A stretch of 64,000 nucleotides of DNA from Nocardia alba NBRC 108234 (GCF_001612665.1 NZ_BDAX01000014.1:62001-126000), one strand, 5' to 3'. Counted from the first letter of the stretch, positions 8,337 to 20,230 are shown. The notes: generated by a model from the sequence alone, not told the origin. Numbers and translations are program-made.

Positions 8337-8449
8337 ACGCGAGGCGATCGGGCGGGTACCGCCGCCGCTGTCGTTGACACCCTGACGACATGATGAGACA
8401 TTTAGTGCGTACTTCTCTCACTAGCTCTTCGAGGAAAACGGGGTCAACG

Positions 8450-9301
8450 ATGACCATCCTGTCGCGCTCGCGTTCCCAACGGTCCGAACCGGCGCCCTTC
8501 GATATCCGCGACCATGTCGACGGTTCCGCGGCCTTCTGGGGCGCGACCGCCAATGTGATCATGCAGCTCAGCCTCGCCCCCGTCGGCCACGGCGTCGCCG
8601 AATCGACGGTGCACAGCGGCAGCATCATGCGCCACCCGGTCAAGCGCACCCGAACCACCCTCACCTACCTGTCGGTGGCGCTGATGGGCACCGACGCCGA
8701 TCGCGAGGCCTACCGCACCGCCGTCAACGGCGCGCACCGCCAGGTCCGCTCCACCGCCGACAGCCCGGTGAAATACAACGCCTTCGACAAGAACCTGCAG
8801 TTGTGGGTGGCCGCGTGCCTGTACTGGGGCTCGGTCGACGTGATGCGTCGCCTCTACGGCCCCGCCGACGACGACCTCGCCGACACCTTCTACGACTACG
8901 CCCATCACCTCGGCACCACGCTCCAGGTCCCCCGCGAGATGTGGCCCGCCGATCGCGCCGCGTTCGATGCCTACTGGACCGAACACCTGCAGCTCACCAG
9001 TGTGGACGCCACGGTCAAGGCCTACTTCGACGACCTGCTCGACCTGAAGATGGTCGACAGGCGACTGCGCCGACCTTTCGCCGGCTTCCACCGCTGGTTC
9101 ACCACCGGCCTGCTCCCCCAGCACCTCCGCGATGAACTCGGCCTGACGTGGAGCGCCGCCGACGAGCGCAAACTCAACCGCCTGATGCGTACCACGGGCA
9201 CGGTGACCGCCCGCCTGCCACGCCCCATCCGCAACTTTCCCTTCAACGTCACCCTCATCGACATGCGCCGTCGTCACCGGCTCGGCAAGCCCCTGATCTG
9301 A
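8450..9301 (+). CDS. DUF2236 (MpaB/latex-clearing-like) oxygenase family protein
   Basis: 283 residues. Family features are the conserved His/Arg-rich helices around GHGVAESTVHSGSIMRHPVK near residue 45, the AVNGAHRQVRS motif near 90 and KNLQLWVAACLYWGSVDVMR near 120. DUF2236 proteins, including rubber oxygenase Lcp and fungal MpaB, bind haem through a conserved histidine; the substrate is unknown here. The ATG at 8450 gives a normal N-terminus, while an in-frame start 60 bases upstream adds serine/arginine-rich residues. A TTGACA at 8374-8379 is a possible -35 element. It is divergent from fadD36. Confidence 0.75.
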   Translation: MTILSRSRSQRSEPAPFDIRDHVDGSAAFWGATANVIMQLSLAPVGHGVAESTVHSGSIMRHPVKRTRTTLTYLSVALMGTDADREAYRTAVNGAHRQVRSTADSPVKYNAFDKNLQLWVAACLYWGSVDVMRRLYGPADDDLADTFYDYAHHLGTTLQVPREMWPADRAAFDAYWTEHLQLTSVDATVKAYFDDLLDLKMVDRRLRRPFAGFHRWFTTGLLPQHLRDELGLTWSAADERKLNRLMRTTGTVTARLPRPIRNFPFNVTLIDMRRRHRLGKPLI

Positions 9302-9394
9302 TCGGCGTTGCCGCGCGCCTCCCCCGTCGACCTGCGGCGTTCGGGTTTCATTCCCCACGATCGCAACGCCGTCGCGGGGAATCGGAGGACGCTC

Positions 9395-10102
9395 GTGAGC
9401 ATTCGAACAATGACAGGGTGTGCGGCGGTCGCGGTCGGCCTCATGATGGCCGCGCCCGCCGCACACGCCGACGAGGACCCGACGACGGTGCCCCCGCGAA
9501 CCGCCATCTCACTGCGGATGCCGGGCGGATTCGCCTGGGGTACAGCCAACGAGCACGAATCGCGGGCGGCGCTGTCGCTGTCCAAGCTCTACATCGCCGA
9601 CTACGCGCTGCGCCACGGCGACGGCTCACCGCAGGACCGCGCGCTGTCGGAACGAATGATCCGTGACTCCGACGACGGCGCCGCCACCCAGCTCGCCGAC
9701 AAGTATCCGCAGGCGATCGAGGCGACCGCGAGCGAATACGGGTTGCGCGCCACGCACGGCACCGCCGACTGGGGCAGATCCAGTACCAGCACCGCCGACC
9801 TCACCGACTTCCTGGCCGCCAAGCAACGCACCGACGCCGGTTCGCCGATCTTCGAGTGGATGGCGGGTGCGAGCAATACCGCCGCCGACGGCACTCCCCA
9901 GAACTGGGGCACCGCCCAACTACCCGGCGTCCAGGGCAGCAAGTGGGGATGGTCGGATATGGGCGCCCCCGAGGTGGCTTCCGCGTCCTTCGGACCCAGC
10001 TTCTCGGTCGCCGCGCACACCTACGGCACCGCCGCCGACCAGTCCGTCGACGTACTCGACGCCCTGCCCGCGCTGGTCCTTCGCCTGGTCGGGGCGTCCT
10101 GA
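9395..10102 (+). CDS. Secreted beta-lactamase-like serine hydrolase
   Basis: 235 residues. A signal peptide (TMTGCAAVAVGLMMAAPAAH, cleavage near AHADE) precedes a class A beta-lactamase/penicillin-binding fold. It shows SxxK as SLSK at about residues 61-64, an SDN-like SDDG near 90 and a KTG-like KWG in GSKWGWSDMG near 190. It is shorter than typical class A enzymes (about 290 residues) and its KTG box is altered. A cell-wall or uncharacterised serine hydrolase is therefore as likely as a resistance enzyme. The GTG start has GGAGG 6 nt upstream; a longer frame from 9308 has no signal-peptide start. Confidence 0.75.
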   Translation: MSIRTMTGCAAVAVGLMMAAPAAHADEDPTTVPPRTAISLRMPGGFAWGTANEHESRAALSLSKLYIADYALRHGDGSPQDRALSERMIRDSDDGAATQLADKYPQAIEATASEYGLRATHGTADWGRSSTSTADLTDFLAAKQRTDAGSPIFEWMAGASNTAADGTPQNWGTAQLPGVQGSKWGWSDMGAPEVASASFGPSFSVAAHTYGTAADQSVDVLDALPALVLRLVGAS

Positions 10103-10130
10103 CCGGCGCGGGCAAGGTAGCTGCGCCCGG

Positions 10131-11852
10131 TCAGAACGGGGCGAGCTGCCACCAGTTGTCGCGGGTCTCCTCGAAAGTGTGCCCCGGCCACGACACTTCG
10201 ACCACCGAGTTCGCGCTGAACACATTGCCGCGCTCCCTGGTTGCGAGAGTGAACGGCGCGGCGGGGTCGCGTGGCCGGTAGGCGACGAGGCTGGTGTGGT
10301 GCAGTTCGCGCGTGAGGTCCTCGGTGGTGTGCCGCCGCAGATAGGCATCCACGTCGGTGGCGTCGGGGTACTCGGTGTACCAGGCGATCACGCCGTCGGC
10401 ATCGGTGCACATGATCTGCCGCAACGGCGCCGGGTCACCCGGCAGCACCACCAGTGACGGTGTCGCCGAGCAATTCGCCCCGCGCCAGCCGCGCCCGGTG
10501 GGCCCCGACGGGATCAAGTCGGTGAACCCCGAGGCCACCGAACCGTGCGCGCCCCAGGTGGGCGGCGGTGGAATCCGGTTGGGCCGCACGAACTTCCAGT
10601 AGATCCCGGCGACACCGATGATGCCGACCCCGGCGACCAGCGCGAGCACGATCAGACTCACCGCCAGTACCCGCCACCGCGACGAAACCGCCCGCTGCGG
10701 TGGTCGCCCGGAACGTCCACCCGAGGGTGCCCGCTGCCCTACCTCACGGGCACCCACGTGCGCATACCCGGGATGCGGAACAGCCACCGCGCCGATCGCT
10801 TCGGTTCTACCGCCGCCTACCGGGGCCTGCCGCGCAACGGCGTAGGACGGTGAACTCACCTGGGTCGGATCCAGCAAACTCTCGCCGGAGTGCGTCGGCA
10901 GGTGTTCACGGCCGGAAGCCACCCCGACCGGGACGGCCGCCCCGCCGACCACACGGGCAGGTTCACCGGCGCGGGGCGAGCGGGAACCACCGGTGCCCCG
11001 CGACACCGAACCCGCGCTCACCGAGGCCGCTGTCGCCGCGCGCGCGAATTCCTCACAGCTGTCGAATCTTTCGTCCGGCGCCTTCGCCATCGCCCTGGCG
11101 ATGACCGCGTCGATTCCGGGTGGCAGGGCGGCGACCACCGCGGACGCACTGGGTACCGGCTTGGTCAGGTGGGCCGCGACCACCGCGCCGGGATTGTCCG
11201 CGGGGAAGGGGCTTTCGCCGGTGAGCAGGGTGAACAGGGTGCAGCCGAGCGAGTACTGGTCGGATCGGTGGTCGACCGGGGCGCCCGAGAGTTGTTCGGG
11301 CGAGGCGTAGGCGAGGGTGGCGAGGAAGGCTCCGGTGCGGGTGAGCTGACGGGCGTCGCCGAGAAGACGGGCGATACCGAAATCGGTGAGCAGAACACGG
11401 TCACCGGTTCGGCTCGCGGCCAGCAAGATGTTGGCGGGCTTCACATCTCGGTGCAGTACGCCACGATCGTGGGCGTAGTCCAGCGCCTCGGCGGTCTGGG
11501 CGATGATGCCGATCGCCCGCGACGGATCCAGCGGCTCCCCGCGGAACACCGAGGCGTCGCGGCCGTCGACGTACTGCATGGAGATCCACATCAGGCCGTC
11601 TTCGACGCCCCGGTCGAGCACCGACACGATGCCGGGGTGATCGAGATGGGCGGACACGTCCGCCTCACGCTCGAACCGTCCGCGAACCTCGTCGTCCGAG
11701 GACAGTTCGCGACCGAGCAGCTTCAGCGCCACCTGCCGCGGCAGGCGCGGATGCGCCGCGAGGTACACGGTGCCCATGCCGCCCCGGCCGAGCAGCCGGT
11801 CGATCCGATACCCCGCGAAGACCGTGCCGGCGCCGAACTCCACCCCGTGCAT
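10131..11852 (-). CDS. Membrane Ser/Thr protein kinase (PknF-like)
   Basis: 573 residues. The kinase domain (about 12-280) has the glycine loop LLGRGGMGTVY, lysine K44 in VALKLL, HRDVKPANI at 134-142 and the DFG motif at 157-159. An Ala/Pro/Gly-rich linker with acceptor-like Ser/Thr follows. One membrane helix at about 394-418 (VLAVSLIVLALVAGVGIIGV) precedes a ~150-residue outer domain with two cysteines (ANCSATPS, IMCTDADG). The layout is that of mycobacterial sensor kinases with a periplasmic domain. The start MHGVEFGAGTVFAGYRI follows a GAGAGG-like site; upstream in-frame codons are unlikely. It converges with the serine hydrolase. Confidence 0.88.
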   Translation of the reverse strand: MHGVEFGAGTVFAGYRIDRLLGRGGMGTVYLAAHPRLPRQVALKLLGRELSSDDEVRGRFEREADVSAHLDHPGIVSVLDRGVEDGLMWISMQYVDGRDASVFRGEPLDPSRAIGIIAQTAEALDYAHDRGVLHRDVKPANILLAASRTGDRVLLTDFGIARLLGDARQLTRTGAFLATLAYASPEQLSGAPVDHRSDQYSLGCTLFTLLTGESPFPADNPGAVVAAHLTKPVPSASAVVAALPPGIDAVIARAMAKAPDERFDSCEEFARAATAASVSAGSVSRGTGGSRSPRAGEPARVVGGAAVPVGVASGREHLPTHSGESLLDPTQVSSPSYAVARQAPVGGGRTEAIGAVAVPHPGYAHVGAREVGQRAPSGGRSGRPPQRAVSSRWRVLAVSLIVLALVAGVGIIGVAGIYWKFVRPNRIPPPPTWGAHGSVASGFTDLIPSGPTGRGWRGANCSATPSLVVLPGDPAPLRQIMCTDADGVIAWYTEYPDATDVDAYLRRHTTEDLTRELHHTSLVAYRPRDPAAPFTLATRERGNVFSANSVVEVSWPGHTFEETRDNWWQLAPF

Positions 11853-11967
11853 CCGTTGCGCCTCTCGATCCTGACAGCTATCGCCCCTGTGCTCCACACG
11901 ATATCGGCCGCCCGAGACGGCATGCACCGCCGGGCGCGATCAGCCAGCGGTGCACACGCGGAGGCGT

Positions 11968-13092
11968 TCAGGACAGGCGGGCGGCCGCTTCGGCGATGCG
12001 CTCGTCGGTGGCGGTGAGGGCGATGCGCACGTGTTCGGGTGAACGCGGACCGTAGAAATCGCCGGGGGCAGCGAGGATTCCGCGTTCGGCGAGCCGATCC
12101 AGGGTGACGCGGCACGGTTCACCGCGGGTAACCCACAGGTACAGACCGGCTTCGGAGAAGTCGATGCGGAAACCAGCCTCCACCAGCGCTTTTCGCAGGA
12201 TTTCGCGACGGGCGCGGTAACGCTCGCGCTGCTGCGCCTCGTGGACGTCGTCGCTGAGCGCGGCGGTCATCGCGGCCTGGATCGGGAACGGCACGATCAT
12301 GCCGGAGTGCTTGCGCACCTCGAGCAATTCGGCCACCAGTTCCGGGTCGCCCGCGACGAATCCGGCGCGGTAGCTGGCCAGGTTCGAGGTCTTCGACAGG
12401 GAATGGATGGCCAGCAGACCGGTGTGGTCGCCGTCGCAGACGCGGGGGTCGAGGATCGAGACGGCTTCGCCCTCCCAGGTCAGCCCCAGGTAGCACTCGT
12501 CGGAGGCGACGATCGCGCCGCGCTCGCGCGCAAAGGCCACCACCTTGCGCAGGTGCTCGACGGGCAGCACCTTGCCGGTGGGGTTGGAGGGCGAGTTCAC
12601 GAAGATCAGCGCCGGGTTCTGCGGACCGATCTGGGTGAGACCGTCGGCGCGCCAAGGCTTCGCGCCCGCGAGCAGCACACCGACCTCGTAGGTCGGGTAG
12701 GCGATCTCGGGAATCACCACCAGGTCGTCGGAGCCAACGCCGAGCAGCCGCGGCAGCCCGGCGATCAGTTCTTTCGTGCCGAGTACCGGCAGCACCGCCG
12801 CCGGGTCTACGCCGGTGACGCCGAACCGGCGCGCCAACGCGGCGACGGCGGCCGAGCGCAGCTCAGGGGTGCCGTGCGTGGTCGGGTAGCCCGGAACCGA
12901 CGCCACCGAACCCAACGCGGCCCGGATCAGCGGATCGACCGGGTCGACCGGGGTCCCCACGGACAGGTCGACAAGGCCACCGGGATGGGCGGCCGCCTTC
13001 TGTTTCACCGCGGCGATGGTGTCCCAGGGAAAGTCGGGCAGCAGCCCGCTCACCCGGCCCTTGCGGCTCTGGGTCGGCACCCCTGCGCTCAC
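11968..13092 (-). CDS. dapC: Succinyldiaminopimelate transaminase (DapC type)
   Basis: 374 residues, fold-type I PLP aminotransferase. The substrate loop is LVDLSVGTPVDPVDPLIRAA, the cofactor region NSPSNPTGKVLPVE, the Schiff-base lysine lies in SLSKTSNLASYRAGF near residue 230, and the phosphate-binding arginine region ends the domain. It transaminates N-succinyl-2-amino-6-oxopimelate with glutamate, the step between DapD and DapE. Its GTG start overlaps the ferredoxin stop (GTGA), like the Rv1177-Rv1178 pair as I recall it. The alternative is a related aminotransferase of the same family, since M. tuberculosis has a second candidate. Confidence 0.83.
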   Translation of the reverse strand: MSAGVPTQSRKGRVSGLLPDFPWDTIAAVKQKAAAHPGGLVDLSVGTPVDPVDPLIRAALGSVASVPGYPTTHGTPELRSAAVAALARRFGVTGVDPAAVLPVLGTKELIAGLPRLLGVGSDDLVVIPEIAYPTYEVGVLLAGAKPWRADGLTQIGPQNPALIFVNSPSNPTGKVLPVEHLRKVVAFARERGAIVASDECYLGLTWEGEAVSILDPRVCDGDHTGLLAIHSLSKTSNLASYRAGFVAGDPELVAELLEVRKHSGMIVPFPIQAAMTAALSDDVHEAQQRERYRARREILRKALVEAGFRIDFSEAGLYLWVTRGEPCRVTLDRLAERGILAAPGDFYGPRSPEHVRIALTATDERIAEAAARLS

Positions 13093-13412
13093 TCTTCGGC
13101 CATCGGGGGCAGCGCCTTGATGAAGGCGGGGTCGAAGTCGACCACACCGACCTTGGTCGCGCCGCCGGGGGATCCCAGCTCGTTGAAGAAGTCGACGTTG
13201 GCGTTGATGTAACCGCTCCACTGGTCCGGAGTGTCGTCCTCGTAGAAGATCGCCTCCACGGGGCAGACCGGCTCACACGCACCACAGTCCACGCACTCGT
13301 CGGGTTGGATGTAGAGCATGCGACCACCCTCGTAGATGCAATCCACGGGGCATTCCTCGATGCACGCCTTGTCCTTCACGTCAACGCACGGTTCAGCGAT
13401 GATGTACGGCAC
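13089..13412 (-). CDS. fdxC: Ferredoxin with 3Fe-4S and 4Fe-4S clusters (FdxC type)
   Basis: 107 residues, beginning MPYIIAEPCVDVKDKACIEE. The cluster ligands are C9, C17 and C21 followed by CVDCGACEPVCPVEAI, the bacterial 7Fe ferredoxin pattern. It is an electron carrier for oxidoreductases. It has no partner gene here beyond the coupled aminotransferase, which needs no electrons, so the linkage is probably for expression or simply ancestral. The 109-bp leader region towards fbiC shows no clear hairpin. An AGGAGA-like site precedes the ATG. Confidence 0.92.
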   Translation of the reverse strand: MPYIIAEPCVDVKDKACIEECPVDCIYEGGRMLYIQPDECVDCGACEPVCPVEAIFYEDDTPDQWSGYINANVDFFNELGSPGGATKVGVVDFDPAFIKALPPMAEE

Positions 13413-13520
13413 TGCCGTTCTCCTAGTCTGTCCTCACCTGCGGGGTTACTCCGCCCACGAAACTTTATCCCGACCGCCCACATTACTCCCAGGTCAGCCT
13501 GCCCTAACTCACACTGACAA

Positions 13521-16121
<2,601 letters not shown>

Positions 16122-16263
16122 GCGCTACTTCTCTCCCGGACGTGTGGTCGGCTGGTCACTGCCCCCTCGGCGGGCGCGGTGCGGTCGTCCTTGTCCGACG
16201 ACAACCTCCACCGCGACCACGCGTATTCCCGACGGGGTGAACTCGTCGCACGCGCATGGAACC

Positions 16264-16773
16264 ATGGTCAGCATGTCACTACCGCGTTCCACCATCCTGG
16301 CCGAACCGGCCTGGCGTCCGAGTGCCAAGGCCAAGCTGCTGTGGGCGTTGGAGAACGCGATCGTGGTGGGCGTGTTGTGCGTCGTGCTCGGGGTGTGGGC
16401 CATGCTCGACGACGACCATCGCGGCTGGCAATCGCTCGCCGTACTGGCGCTGGTGGTACTCGCGGTGCTCGGCGTCGTGGTGATTCCGATGTGGCGATAC
16501 GCGGTGCATCGGTGGGAGGTCACCGATGAGGCCGTGTACACCAGGGCGGGGTGGTTCGATCAGGAATCACGGGTCGCGCCGATCTCACGGGTGCAGACTG
16601 TCGACACCGAGCGTGGGCCGCTGGAACGGATCCTGGGGCTGGCCACGGTCACGGTGACCACCGCGTCATCGGCGGGGGCGGTGAAGATCAACGCGCTCGA
16701 CCGGCCGGTGGCCGAGGAGACGGTGCTGCGGCTCACCGCGATCGCCGCGCAGCACCGCGGGGACGCGACGTGA
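16264..16773 (+). CDS. Bacterial PH-domain (bPH2, YdbS-like) membrane protein
   Basis: 169 residues. Two membrane helices lie near residues 30-50 and 60-80 (VVGVLCVVLGVWAML, LAVLALVVLAVLGVVVIPMW). A bPH2 domain follows (YTRAGWFDQESRVAPISRVQ, then ERILGLATVTVTTASSAGAV). Its relatives, YdbS/YdbT in Bacillus, form pairs at the membrane. The next gene is the larger partner and overlaps it by GTGA. The start could be the ATG at 16264 or the one at 16273; neither has a strong ribosome site. Confidence 0.8.
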   Translation: MVSMSLPRSTILAEPAWRPSAKAKLLWALENAIVVGVLCVVLGVWAMLDDDHRGWQSLAVLALVVLAVLGVVVIPMWRYAVHRWEVTDEAVYTRAGWFDQESRVAPISRVQTVDTERGPLERILGLATVTVTTASSAGAVKINALDRPVAEETVLRLTAIAAQHRGDAT

Positions 16774-18308
16774 TCGAGGCCGTCGAATGGCAGCGCCTCG
16801 ACCCGCGCATGCTGCTGGTGTATCCGGTCAACGAGATCATGAAATACATTCCGGTGCTGCTCGGCTCGATCATCGTCGGCACGACCAGCGGTAATCCGCT
16901 GTGGAGTCTCATCCCGGTGCTGCTGGTCGCCATGTTCGGTATCGCGCGCTGGTTCACGACGTCGTATCGGATCGACGCCGATCACGTGCAGTTGCGCAGT
17001 GGGATCCTGGCGCGGCGGACCCTGTCGGTGCCGAGGCCGCGCATCCGATCGGTGGATGTGGAGGCCGATCTGCTGCATCGGGTGCTCGGGCTGGCGGTGC
17101 TGGCGATCGGCACCGGGAAGCGGACCGGCAAGGGCGAGGGGTTCAAGCTCGACGCGCTCGATACGAGTCAGATCCCGGCACTGCGAGCCGAATTGCTCTC
17201 ACACACCGGGCAATACCTGCCCGAACACGTCGATGAACCCGGGGCACAGCGTGTTTCGCATTCCGACACGCTCGCCGAGTCCGGGTTGGAGATCGGACAC
17301 TGGCGGGCGGCGTGGGTGCGCTACGCGCCGCTGTCGCTGACCGGACTGGCTGTCGTCGCCCCGATCGCGGGCTTGGGCGCGCAGTACGGGGTGATCGACG
17401 TGCTGTCGAAAAGCGCTGTCGTGCAACACCTCGACGACGACACCGCCTCGGTCGTCGCGATCACCATCGCCGGGTTGACCGTGCTCGTATTGGCGTTGGT
17501 GAACCTCGCCGCGTGCGGCCAGTACCTCGCCACCTGGTTCGGCCTGCGCGTGCTCGACAACGGCACCACCCTGCACCTGCGCCACGGACTGTTCACCACC
17601 CGCCAGATCACCCTGGATCTGGCGCGCTTCCGTGGCGCCACCCTCAACGAACCGCTGCTGCTGCGTGCCGCCGGCGCCGCCCAGCTGGAAATGATCATGA
17701 CCGGCGAGAAACCGCGCCAGAAGATCCTTCCCCAGGCGCCCCGCGTCGCCGTGCAACGCACCCTCGACGAGCTGTTGCGCAGCCACCGAGACCCGCGCGC
17801 CGACGCACCGGATCCGGCACCGGTCACCGGCGCCGCGCTCGGCACCGTCGACCTGCGTAAGCACGGGCCGCTCGCCCGGCGTCGCCGCTACACCCGGGCC
17901 GCGTGGCCCGTCGGGATCGTCGTCGTCGCCATGCTGGCTGTCGCGCTCGTCGACGACTACCCACCGCCGTGGACCTGGACCTTCCCGGTGGTGTTCGCTG
18001 TCGTCATGGCCCTGCTCGCCGAGGATCGCTACCGCGGCCTCGGTCATCAGGTGCTGTCCGGCACCACCGGCCCGACCTGGCTGATCACCCGCCACGGCAG
18101 CCTCGACCGCGATCGGGACTGTATCGAAGCTCCCGGCATCATCGGATGGACTGTGCGACAGACCTTCTGGCAGCGCCGTGCCGGACTCGCCACCGTCGTC
18201 GCGGCCACCGCCGCGGGCAAGAAGGCCTACCAGGTGGTCGACATCCCGATCGATCAGGCCGCGTCCCTGATCGAGGAAGTGACCCCGGGCGGACTCGGCA
18301 GACGCTGA
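16770..18308 (+). CDS. Multi-domain bPH2 membrane protein (YdbT-like)
   Basis: 512 residues. Three bPH2-type modules alternate with pairs of membrane helices: YRIDADHVQLRSGILARRTL near 65, the strand-rich region after TTLHLRHGLFTTRQITLDLA near 270, and a third near 430 (VLSGTTGPTWLITRHGSLDR). YdbT is implicated in resistance to antimicrobial compounds in Bacillus, but its biochemical role is unknown. It is translationally coupled to the small YdbS-like gene, and the pair is probably a functional complex. The GTG at 16770 is chosen for the overlap and because upstream residues in this frame are low-complexity. Confidence 0.8.
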   Translation: MIEAVEWQRLDPRMLLVYPVNEIMKYIPVLLGSIIVGTTSGNPLWSLIPVLLVAMFGIARWFTTSYRIDADHVQLRSGILARRTLSVPRPRIRSVDVEADLLHRVLGLAVLAIGTGKRTGKGEGFKLDALDTSQIPALRAELLSHTGQYLPEHVDEPGAQRVSHSDTLAESGLEIGHWRAAWVRYAPLSLTGLAVVAPIAGLGAQYGVIDVLSKSAVVQHLDDDTASVVAITIAGLTVLVLALVNLAACGQYLATWFGLRVLDNGTTLHLRHGLFTTRQITLDLARFRGATLNEPLLLRAAGAAQLEMIMTGEKPRQKILPQAPRVAVQRTLDELLRSHRDPRADAPDPAPVTGAALGTVDLRKHGPLARRRRYTRAAWPVGIVVVAMLAVALVDDYPPPWTWTFPVVFAVVMALLAEDRYRGLGHQVLSGTTGPTWLITRHGSLDRDRDCIEAPGIIGWTVRQTFWQRRAGLATVVAATAAGKKAYQVVDIPIDQAASLIEEVTPGGLGRR

Positions 18309-18403
18309 CAGGTCCGGGAATCGCGGTCCCCGGCACCGACCCCGAACAGGGTGCCATGGACGAGAAGACCCGCCGAGCCGAGAGCGGCGCGGACGCCGGA
18401 CGC

Positions 18404-18432
18404 GGCGTAGCGTTCGATTCGATCGCTACGCC
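18404..18432. promoter_or_regulatory. Inverted repeat upstream of the DUF1622 gene
   Basis: Perfect 9-bp arms GGCGTAGCG and CGCTACGCC separated by 11 bp (TTCGATTCGAT), 20 bp before the GTG start. There is no T-run. It may be an operator or a 5' leader hairpin. Confidence 0.45.
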
Positions 18433-18452
18433 GCTGACGCTAGGGGTGATTC

Positions 18453-18806
18453 GTGCATTTCACCGAGGTTATCGAGAATGCCGGCAAAGTGCTCGACGCC
18501 GCGGGTGTCGCGGCCATCGTCATCGGCGCGCTCGTCGGCACGGTCCGTTTCCTGCGGCAGTTGGCCGGGCACGAGGAGTTCGAGCTCGCCTACGGCATCT
18601 ATCGGCGCGGGCTCGGCCGGGCGATCCTGCTCGGGCTGGAATTCCTGGTCGCGGCCGACATCATCCGCACGGTCGCCATCTCACCGACGTTCGCCAGCGT
18701 CGGCGTGCTGGCGTTGATCGTGCTGGTACGGACGTTCCTCAGCTACTCGCTGGAACTCGAGCTGACCGGGCACTGGCCGTGGCAGACCTCGAAATCTACC
18801 GGCTGA
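18453..18806 (+). CDS. DUF1622 family small membrane protein
   Basis: 117 residues. Three hydrophobic helices are GVAAIVIGALVGTVRFLRQL near 20-40, GRAILLGLEFLVAADIIRTV near 55-75 and VGVLALIVLVRTFLSYSLEL near 85-105, matching the DUF1622 pattern (LGLEFLVAADIIRT). Function is unknown. The GTG start has AGGGG 6 nt upstream. Its 3' end overlaps the oppositely oriented membrane gene by 11 bp. Confidence 0.85.
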   Translation: MHFTEVIENAGKVLDAAGVAAIVIGALVGTVRFLRQLAGHEEFELAYGIYRRGLGRAILLGLEFLVAADIIRTVAISPTFASVGVLALIVLVRTFLSYSLELELTGHWPWQTSKSTG

Positions 18807-19212
18807 ACTGGGAGCGGTAATACATATATCCCGCGGGCGCGAGCACACCGCAGGCGAGCAACAGCAGGGTGCGGCCGTCACTGCCGAGCATGATGTCACC
18901 GCCCGGTCCTCGGGAGGCGCAGACCATGAACCCGAAGACCCACATTACGATCGGGGCGAAGAGGAAACCGACCCGGTCGGTCACCGACTCCATGCCGTAG
19001 ACGAGGGCGACATTGATGGGCGCCGCCAACAGCGCCACCACCGGAAACGCCAGCGAGCCCAGGTAGAGGGGCAGGAACAGCACTTCCACGGCCAGGGTGA
19101 TCAGCGCGTCGACCAACAGCAACACCACGATGAGTCCCGAGAGCAACGGATCCAGGCCGGGGATGCGTGCGAACCGCAGCACGGCGGTGGGCTGATCGCG
19201 ATCGGTCACCAT
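18796..19212 (-). CDS. Conserved membrane protein next to mshB (Rv1171-like position)
   Basis: 138 residues with four predicted helices (LSGLIVVLLLVDALITLAVE, SLAFPVVALLAAPINVALVY, FAPIVMWVFGFMVC, LLLLACGVLAPAGYMYY). It ends in a short basic tail. No enzymatic motif is seen. Its position beside mshB corresponds to Rv1171 in M. tuberculosis from memory. TAGACT sits 7 nt before the ATG with no Shine-Dalgarno, so a leaderless mRNA separate from the lpqW-mshB transcript is likely. Confidence 0.8.
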   Translation of the reverse strand: MVTDRDQPTAVLRFARIPGLDPLLSGLIVVLLLVDALITLAVEVLFLPLYLGSLAFPVVALLAAPINVALVYGMESVTDRVGFLFAPIVMWVFGFMVCASRGPGGDIMLGSDGRTLLLLACGVLAPAGYMYYRSQFSR

Positions 19213-19219
19213 GGGCGTG

Positions 19220-19225
19220 AGTCTA
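19220..19225 (-). promoter_or_regulatory. Candidate leaderless -10 box
   Basis: TAGACT on the minus strand, 7 nt before the ATG at 19212. Confidence 0.4.
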
Positions 19226-19348
19226 TTCGGCCGAACCGCTGCGCTGTGCCGCGCGCGCCCAGGAGAGCCGCCGGCCCCTGTACGGCTCGCCCATCAGCTC
19301 CAGCGATTCACCGCGCCGAACCGCGATGGCGGCCCGGTGCCCAGTGGC

Positions 19349-20230
19349 TCAATCGAGACCGGCGAACAGGTCGTGCTCGAATCCGTCGGCGCCCACCTGT
19401 CCACGCGCGCCACGCACCAGCGTGAAGTGTTCCTCGGGCAGCACCGGCAGCGCGATGTTGTTCGACAGGGCGAATTCCCGGCCACTCGGCGCGACGGTGA
19501 CCTGGGTGGCGTGCGCGCGCATTGCGGCGCGCTTGGCCGAGACCGCGTCGGAGACGTCGACCACGGTGGTCACCCCGCTCGTGGACATGGCGGCCAGTTC
19601 GGCCTCGACCGGCAGCCGCCAGCCCTTGGGCAACGCGCCGGGCAGCTCGTCGACGGTGCGGCGAGCCAGCGCGGCGGTGTGCTGTCGCAGCAGGTCGCCG
19701 TCGGTGACGGTCCAGTAGAACTTGGGCACATCCCAGCCACGCTCGGCGGCGGCTGCGACGGCCGCGGTCGTGATCTCGTGCGCGCGGATGTGGTCGGGAT
19801 GGCCGTAGCCGCCGCGCGGGTCGTAGGTGACGACAACCCGGGGACGTAGTTCGAGGATCACCGCCACGAGTGCGTCGACTGCGGCCTCGCCGGAATGCAC
19901 GAACGCGCGTGGGTTCGCCGCCGACGGCGTGCCCGCCATGCCGGAATCACGCCAGCGACCGGGACCGCCGAGAAACCATGGCGCACCGGCGTCCAGGGCC
20001 GACAGCGCGGCGGTGAGTTCGGCGATGCGGTAACCGCCGAGCTGGTCGGCTTCGGTGGCGATCAGGCGTGACCACCGGTCGCCGATGACCTCGCCCTCCT
20101 CGCCGAGCGTGCAGGTCACCACGGTCACCGGAACGCCACGGCGACGGTAGTGCGCGATGGTCCCACCCGTGGTGAGGGTTTCGTCATCGGGATGCGCGTG
20201 CACCAGGAGCAGGCCGCCGGTCTCGGTCAT
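19349..20230 (-). CDS. mshB: N-acetyl-GlcN-inositol deacetylase, mycothiol synthesis
   Basis: 293 residues, PIG-L/LmbE family zinc deacetylase. The zinc site is AHPDDE at residues 12-17, with the third ligand in GGYGHPDHIRAHE near 145. MshB deacetylates GlcNAc-Ins to GlcN-Ins, the second committed step of mycothiol, the low-molecular-weight thiol of actinobacteria. The ATG overlaps the lpqW stop (ATGA at 20227-20230), so the pair is co-translated. An in-frame ATG five codons upstream lies inside lpqW and is less likely. The alternative mycothiol-conjugate amidase (Mca) is less likely given the lpqW neighbour. Confidence 0.9.
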   Translation of the reverse strand: MTETGGLLLVHAHPDDETLTTGGTIAHYRRRGVPVTVVTCTLGEEGEVIGDRWSRLIATEADQLGGYRIAELTAALSALDAGAPWFLGGPGRWRDSGMAGTPSAANPRAFVHSGEAAVDALVAVILELRPRVVVTYDPRGGYGHPDHIRAHEITTAAVAAAAERGWDVPKFYWTVTDGDLLRQHTAALARRTVDELPGALPKGWRLPVEAELAAMSTSGVTTVVDVSDAVSAKRAAMRAHATQVTVAPSGREFALSNNIALPVLPEEHFTLVRGARGQVGADGFEHDLFAGLD

